Shown here in pieces: positions 26,700 through 32,077 of a stretch of DNA of 32,077 nucleotides. The DNA comes from a virus. How positions within the stretch are numbered: the stretch's first letter is position 1; every line of letters starts with the position of its first letter. Under the pieces are notes generated by a model. The model saw nothing but the letters and a program-made list of their open reading frames with translations. It searched no databases and had not been told where the DNA came from. The DNA is taken from the IMG/VR virus record IMGVR_UViG_3300030107_002090, positions 1 through 32,077 of that record. The stretch is one strand, 5' to 3'. The translations under genes were made by a program, and so were the position numbers.

Positions 26700-29600
26700 A
26701 TGGCCGACCAAGATAAACTCTTTTACGAGTTCAAAGACACACCGTCTGTTACGCTCCAAGACGACATGTACTCAAAGATGTCCGTCGAAGAACGACAGCG
26801 TGCTTGGGAAAAGGGCTTGCGCCCAGTCAATGAAGCGTGGCAGATTGTTTATCCAGAAGAAGCTCGCAGGAAGTATGAGTTCATCAACAAAGGCCGTGTG
26901 TTTGAACAACGCTATTCCGGCAACAAAGCCCCTAAGTCCATGTGGTCAAAAGAAGACCATGCTAAAGAGATACGCGCTAGGCAGTATCGATTCGCTGGCG
27001 GTGAAGAGTCAGCACCACTTCCATGGCGAAGGAAAGACCACAACTCAGCCACTAAGCTGATGAACACAATCCAGTGGTTTCGTGATAATCCTGATGAAGT
27101 CGAAAAAGGCGATTTCATGGATGTCTACGGTGGAGCTATGCGGAGGATGCCTTTGACCTTTGGTGCAGGTGAAATCGCCGAGGCTGTGTTAAAAGGAAAA
27201 CAGATCGACCGCATTTACGAAGGCAATGCACAGCCGGGAGACTACTACGGAGTCGCCAAGGAAATCGTTTACGCCGAGATGCAGGAAGAAGACCCACGAG
27301 CCATGAAGGTAGTTCGTGGTGTGTCTGAGCTGCCAGCATATGCCGTTGATATTGCCGTTACTGGCGGTCTTGGTGGAGCAACCAGAGCCGCAGGTCGTAA
27401 AGGGTTAGCAATACTGGCCAAGCGACTAGGTAAAGAGAAGTTCAAAAAGTTCATGGCATCAGCGGCTGTGAGAGGTGCAGTCAAAGCAGCACCAGCAGTG
27501 ACTGAAGCTGGTATCTATGCGGGTGTCACAGACGTTGGTGGAACGGCGGCTCAGGCTTTACCACAGCGTGACATCAAGTACGACGAGACAACCGAGACTG
27601 GATTTGCTGCCACTGAGAAAGACTCATGGATGAACAGTCTACCCAAGGCTGTCATCAACCAGATGAGCGAGTACCTCGTTGAGAAGGTTGGTGGTGAAGC
27701 ACTGGCTAGAGGTGCAGGCAAAATCGGCGCACCAATCCGTAAGGCGATGACACCAAAGCCTACGTCAGCGGATGTGCCTGAGAACATGAAGACGTACATC
27801 CTGAACCGCATTCGTCAGACATGGCAGCGTGCTAATCCAAACTTAGGACCAAGGGCGAAGCAGATCGGGTTCAACGGAATGATTGCCGAACTCGGTGAAG
27901 AGCGTGTTACTGAGATCGTTCAAGGTGCAAATGAAGCCTTCTTCTCTGCGATGCCCGGCTACGAGCGTGATGCTGCTCCGCAAATCGACCAACGCTTTGG
28001 CATGACTGGTGATGTTGTTCAAGAGGCTGGCTATCAGCTTGGTGTGACAGATGAAACACCAGAGCAGGCTTCTCAACGCCGTGATGACATGCTGACACAA
28101 GGACTCACTGAAGTCGCTGGTATCGGTGCGATGAAAGGAATGGCTGGCGGTCGAGCTATTCCAACGCCTTCAATCCAAGAGCTGGAGTCAGGCAAGATGG
28201 CCTCTGTGGTTCTACCTTTGAGCGAGGACATGGATTACCAAGCTGGCGTGATTAAGCTGATTGAGGAAGACCAAACATCACGAAAAGCCTTCAGTCAGGT
28301 GCAAGTGCCTGGAACCGATCAGAGCCTGTATGACATCCTTCCAAATGGACGGGAACGAAGCGAGTTCCTTGATACGGCGATGGATTACATTAATACAACT
28401 CGTGATATGGAGTCTAATCTACTCCAACAGCAGCAGCAGCAGCAACCTGCTCCACAGCCAACACCTGTCCAACCTGAAGCACAGCAGCCTGTACCTGAGC
28501 AGCAACAGCCGATTCAACAACAGCAAGCTACCGACCAGCTGCAACCCACCGATACAGTTTCACCACCCGCTGTGCCAGATGTGGCAGAGGCTGAAGAGAA
28601 TGTCGCTTACGCCAAGATTCGAATAGAGGCTGCTGAATCAGAGCTTGCAGGAGCAGAAAAGCGTGGTGAAAACACAGCACCTTATAAGAAGCGTGTTGAA
28701 GATGCGTACACCACTCTCGGCCTATACCAACAAGAGCTGCAACAGGCTCAACAACCTGATCCACAGCCAGTACCTGTCCAACCTGAAGCCCAGCAACAGG
28801 CTCAGCAGCAGCAACAGGAAAGCCAAGCCGGTTGGGATAAGCAATGGGAGCAAGAAGACGCAGCTCAACCTCAGCCAGCAGCTCAGTTACCTCCTGACAC
28901 CCCTGAGATGCAAGAAGCTCAAAGGATCAAAAGCAACATAACTCGTAAAGATGTTATGGGACTCACAAAGGGTCGCAGTGTGAAGGAGATGGAGAACGGG
29001 TTTGAACTGAACCTTATAAACGGTCGTGTGTTGGTGCTAACGGAAGACACGTTTGATGTAAGCGATCAACAGCTGGAGTCACTTTATAGTGATTACACTG
29101 CCACTATCGAAGGATTCCAAAACGAGTTTCCAACCTTTGAAGACTACCAAGCTGATTACCGTGAGAAGGAAGCTAGAGGTGAGTGGGGAGCAGGTTTTAT
29201 TAGCGGTCCCACTGCTGAGATGAAAGATAACCCGGCCACGATGGATGTGTTGGGTGTCATCACGATTAACAACAGTGAGTATGGCCGAAAGAACTACGAC
29301 CAGCTCAAAACGCTAACACATGAACTTATGCACGTTGCCTTCAACTCTGGGATGTTCAAAGGCCGTGAGATGGACGCACTGATTGACCGTTTCAGTAAAC
29401 CTGAAAACACAGCAAGGCAGCACTCGGAGGCTTTCGCTCTCAATCAAGAGTTTTGGCAAGAGCCTGGCATGATGCAACGGTTCACCGACTGGATTAATCG
29501 TGTGTTATCAAAGATCACGAGAGGCAAGATCAAGCTCAATGGAGAGGCTGTAACAAGGCTGCTTAACGATGAAGGATTTTGGGGTAGAGAAGCACAGTCG

Positions 29601-32077
29601 ATAGACACATTCCAAGCTCGTGAAGCTGGCCGTTTACAGGGAATTGATGCAACATCTATTCAAGGAATGGCCGATACAGACTATACTAGACCAACTGGAG
29701 AAGACTATGCCTTACAACAGCAAACAAGAACGGGACAACTGGCTCAAGAGCAAGGGACCCAAGCGGGAGAAATACGAGAGCGAGGAAGCCTACCAAGAGG
29801 CTCTGAGCAGCTTTCGACACAGAATAGGGCCACTATTGAGAAACCTGCCCTCGAAGGACTCCCCACAAACATCAAGTTAAAAGCCTATCCTGATGCGAAG
29901 ATAGGCCCTTCTAAAATCGCTCGCACAGCCGCTGCTGTTTACGCTGAGCGTTCGGGGATTGATTACAACCCACCATCCACCTACCAGAAGGTGGATAAAC
30001 AACGTGCAGCTCGGATAGCCGATTGGTATGAATCCGCAGAGCATATTCCCAATGATCCTGCCGTAAAGAAGTCTTATCGTGCGATGATGGATGAGACACT
30101 CGCACAGTGGCTTGTGATTAAAGAGACTGGATTGCAGGTCGATTGGATCACTGAAGATATGGACGACCCATATGCTGAATCACCCCGACTGGCTACCGAG
30201 GATATCCGAAGAAACAATCACTTCTATGTGTTCCCAACAGACCTAGGTTTTGGTTCCGATGCTGACTTTGATCCTGCACAGAATCCGCTGTTTGAACTAA
30301 CTAATGAAACCATCGCAGGCAAACAGGCACGATATAACGACATCTTCCGAATCGTTCATGATTACTTCGGCCATGTAAAAGAGGGCAATGGATTTAGAGC
30401 ATTCGGAGAGGAGAATGCTTGGCGATCACATGCTGCTATGTACTCACCATTGGCTCGACCAGCGATGACAATGGAGACTCGTGGTCAGAACTCATGGGTA
30501 AACTATGGACCACACGGAGATTCTAATAGGACCGCTAGTGGTGAAGCCACTATTTACGCCGACCAGAAAATTAACATCCCGCCAGCGTGGATCAATGAGG
30601 AGGGTGCTACTGACCCTATTATCCAAGGGATGCCTGACCAGCAGTTCACTGGCGAGCGTGGTGATGGGCTTGCTATTCCAGCTCGCCCAAAGGTTGCTCG
30701 CATTGCCTACAACCAAGCTGACGCTAATCGAATTGGATTCAAGCGGTCACATCAAGAAGTGATCAATGAAGTAAACACACGAAGGTCTGGTTCAGCAGAA
30801 GAACGACAAGCAGCGGATGAGGCCGCTATAGACCGCTGGCGAGATCCTAACCAGATGTTTGATGTGTTTGACCACGAACATATCATTCGTCTGTCTACGG
30901 AATTGGCCATGACAGGTGATGCAACGGATTACGCACAAGCTGTCGAGCTTATAGAACTCAAACGTGAGCGGGTAGCTGAAGTTGCTCGTGTGTTGGGATA
31001 CGGACGTGATCCACTGAGTCAATCTCCAACACAACGCCGTAAGAATGCAACCAAGGACGCTGTGTTTGAACCCGATGAGAAGACTAAGGAAAAGCTGAAG
31101 CATCTCAACAAAGGCGCGGGAGCAGGTCCCGGTCTAGGAGCTGGCAAAGGCCCAGGCCCTGGACAGCCAAAGCTGGTCGATCCAGCCAAGGAGAAAGTTG
31201 CACAGAAGGCATGGGAGAAGGAACGAGTCAGACTCAAGAAGATCGAGAAGTTTATGACCGATCTTGGATACGAGTTTAACGATAAGGGATTCGGGAAACT
31301 TGCTCAGAACCTCAAGGACAATCTAAAGGTGGTGCAGTTTGCTCTGCGGACTAAGAAGACCAAGGGTCGCCAAGCCTACGATATCTTCACCGAAATCACA
31401 TACGGCTTCATGCTCAGCGGTCATCAAACACAGCTAGTCAATGCGATGAGTAACACAGCATGGGGTGCAACTATGATGGGTGAGCAGTATGCCGCAGCTG
31501 CTGTGAACTCAATACTTGGAAACACACAAGACATTACTCTGGCTGATTACAAGTATGCTCGTAAGGTCATGAAGGATATGACTCCTTCCAAGATCCGAGC
31601 ATTAACGATTGCTGGAAAGAATGCTGTAACTCGCTTTGTATCTGAGAAAGCTGTGATCGAGGAACAGGTTGGAGCTGATGAGAAGGCGAAGTACGAAATA
31701 GATCCAGCGATCCCAGGGAGAACCGGCAAGGTCTTTAGGGCTACCTTTGGCTTTGGACCGATGGCAGCGGTAGACCAGTTCTACAAGACACTGTTTACGA
31801 ACCTGGAAGTCGGTGTCCATGCTGCACACTTAGCTCGTGTGGAAGCAGAGGATCACAATAAGCAGGCTAAGGATGCGTCTGAGAAGCTCACAGAGGAGGA
31901 TATAGCGGATCGAGCTGAGGAGCTAATGCTCGATAAGCGATCACAAGCATGGGTAGCGGCACTTCGTCAGGCTGAACAGAAGATGTTTCAGGATGAAGGT
32001 GGTGCGATCTCACAGGGTGTGATTAGAGCTAACGAAAAGATTCGCAAGATTCCAGTCTTTGGTCCTGCATTTCAACA
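26700..32077 (+). CDS. Giant polyvalent virion protein with HExxH peptidase motif, cut by window end
   Basis: The frame is open for 1792 codons from ATG 26700, one base after the previous stop codon, and has no end in the window. Residues 1-110 are polar. Residues about 205-330 alternate small hydrophobic and basic segments (GGLGGATRAAGRKGLAILAK, ASAAVRGAVKAAPAVTEAGI) that could touch membrane. Glutamine/proline-rich linkers lie at about 573-625 and 678-735. A metallopeptidase-like site THELMHVAFN (H874, E875, H878) has a possible third ligand in HSEAFALNQEF (E910). A second conserved-looking module has RIVHDYFGHVKEGNGFRAFG (H1220, H1225) and EENAWRSHAAMYS. A glycine-rich hinge lies at about 1471-1490, with long helices beyond. 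Large multi-domain phage proteins of this kind (polyvalent proteins) are injected with DNA to modify the host. The activities are inferred. Confidence 0.85.
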   Translation, partial: MADQDKLFYEFKDTPSVTLQDDMYSKMSVEERQRAWEKGLRPVNEAWQIVYPEEARRKYEFINKGRVFEQRYSGNKAPKSMWSKEDHAKEIRARQYRFAGGEESAPLPWRRKDHNSATKLMNTIQWFRDNPDEVEKGDFMDVYGGAMRRMPLTFGAGEIAEAVLKGKQIDRIYEGNAQPGDYYGVAKEIVYAEMQEEDPRAMKVVRGVSELPAYAVDIAVTGGLGGATRAAGRKGLAILAKRLGKEKFKKFMASAAVRGAVKAAPAVTEAGIYAGVTDVGGTAAQALPQRDIKYDETTETGFAATEKDSWMNSLPKAVINQMSEYLVEKVGGEALARGAGKIGAPIRKAMTPKPTSADVPENMKTYILNRIRQTWQRANPNLGPRAKQIGFNGMIAELGEERVTEIVQGANEAFFSAMPGYERDAAPQIDQRFGMTGDVVQEAGYQLGVTDETPEQASQRRDDMLTQGLTEVAGIGAMKGMAGGRAIPTPSIQELESGKMASVVLPLSEDMDYQAGVIKLIEEDQTSRKAFSQVQVPGTDQSLYDILPNGRERSEFLDTAMDYINTTRDMESNLLQQQQQQQPAPQPTPVQPEAQQPVPEQQQPIQQQQATDQLQPTDTVSPPAVPDVAEAEENVAYAKIRIEAAESELAGAEKRGENTAPYKKRVEDAYTTLGLYQQELQQAQQPDPQPVPVQPEAQQQAQQQQQESQAGWDKQWEQEDAAQPQPAAQLPPDTPEMQEAQRIKSNITRKDVMGLTKGRSVKEMENGFELNLINGRVLVLTEDTFDVSDQQLESLYSDYTATIEGFQNEFPTFEDYQADYREKEARGEWGAGFISGPTAEMKDNPATMDVLGVITINNSEYGRKNYDQLKTLTHELMHVAFNSGMFKGREMDALIDRFSKPENTARQHSEAFALNQEFWQEPGMMQRFTDWINRVLSKITRGKIKLNGEAVTRLLNDEGFWGREAQSIDTFQAREAGRLQGIDATSIQGMADTDYTRPTGEDYALQQQTRTGQLAQEQGTQAGEIRERGSLPRGSEQLSTQNRATIEKPALEGLPTNIKLKAYPDAKIGPSKIARTAAAVYAERSGIDYNPPSTYQKVDKQRAARIADWYESAEHIPNDPAVKKSYRAMMDETLAQWLVIKETGLQVDWITEDMDDPYAESPRLATEDIRRNNHFYVFPTDLGFGSDADFDPAQNPLFELTNETIAGKQARYNDIFRIVHDYFGHVKEGNGFRAFGEENAWRSHAAMYSPLARPAMTMETRGQNSWVNYGPHGDSNRTASGEATIYADQKINIPPAWINEEGATDPIIQGMPDQQFTGERGDGLAIPARPKVARIAYNQADANRIGFKRSHQEVINEVNTRRSGSAEERQAADEAAIDRWRDPNQMFDVFDHEHIIRLSTELAMTGDATDYAQAVELIELKRERVAEVARVLGYGRDPLSQSPTQRRKNATKDAVFEPDEKTKEKLKHLNKGAGAGPGLGAGKGPGPGQPKLVDPAKEKVAQKAWEKERVRLKKIEKFMTDLGYEFNDKGFGKLAQNLKDNLKVVQFALRTKKTKGRQAYDIFTEITYGFMLSGHQTQLVNAMSNTAWGATMMGEQYAAAAVNSILGNTQDITLADYKYARKVMKDMTPSKIRALTIAGKNAVTRFVSEKAVIEEQVGADEKAKYEIDPAIPGRTGKVFRATFGFGPMAAVDQFYKTLFTNLEVGVHAAHLARVEAEDHNKQAKDASEKLTEEDIADRAEELMLDKRSQAWVAALRQAEQKMFQDEGGAISQGVIRANEKIRKIPVFGPAFQ

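Overview
The window is part of an uncultured tailed-phage genome (Caudoviricetes); it could be a free phage, a prophage or a viral contig. The evidence is a complete virion block: a probable small terminase, large terminase, portal, scaffold, major capsid protein, decoration protein, adaptor and tail nozzle-like protein, followed by very large glutamine-rich virion proteins. No tail sheath, tail-tube or tape-measure gene is recognisable, and giant internal-type proteins directly follow the nozzle-like gene, so a short-tailed (podovirus-like) virion is the best guess. Nothing in the sequence names the host.

Left arm (1-4779, minus strand): a leftward operon of small genes. From promoter-proximal to distal it has a 69-aa unknown, a 215-aa unknown, a 73-aa acidic protein, an ArdA-type antirestriction protein, several small acidic proteins, a compact serine recombinase, a 91-aa protein, and a probable helix-turn-helix protein cut by the left edge. 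A TTGACA-type promoter (4841-4868), bracketed by two 16-bp operator-like palindromes, probably drives it. The main discovery is here. The four spacers between the first five genes each contain a type II hammerhead ribozyme, with CUGANGA, GAAA and GUC elements and covarying stems, placed immediately after a stop codon. Each is followed by a second small hairpin that carries the Shine-Dalgarno sequence. Cleavage would leave 23-26 nt behind each upstream stop codon and give the next gene a 69-75 nt leader, so the operon appears to be cut into monocistronic messages. One ribozyme carries the paired substitution C3U/G8A in its core.

Centre (4780-5215): a divergent control region with the operators, AT-rich DNA, a further palindrome and a C9 run, and no convincing gene.

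Right arm (5216-32077, plus strand): densely packed genes, many joined by TAATG, ATGA-like or short overlaps. First come two small proteins (one with a zinc ribbon) and a 34-aa very basic protein. Next come fibre or receptor-binding-type beta proteins, then packaging (small terminase candidate, 52-aa membrane protein, large terminase), then capsid (portal, conserved 106-aa protein, scaffold, major capsid, decoration) and connector/tail. The arm ends with a set of probable internal/ejection proteins of 170, 1585, 737 and more than 1792 residues. The last runs off the right edge and contains an HELMH metallopeptidase motif. One beta-sandwich domain appears three times in three different virion genes.

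The two arms use opposite expression styles: coupled overlapping genes on the right, and ribozyme-separated gene cassettes on the left.
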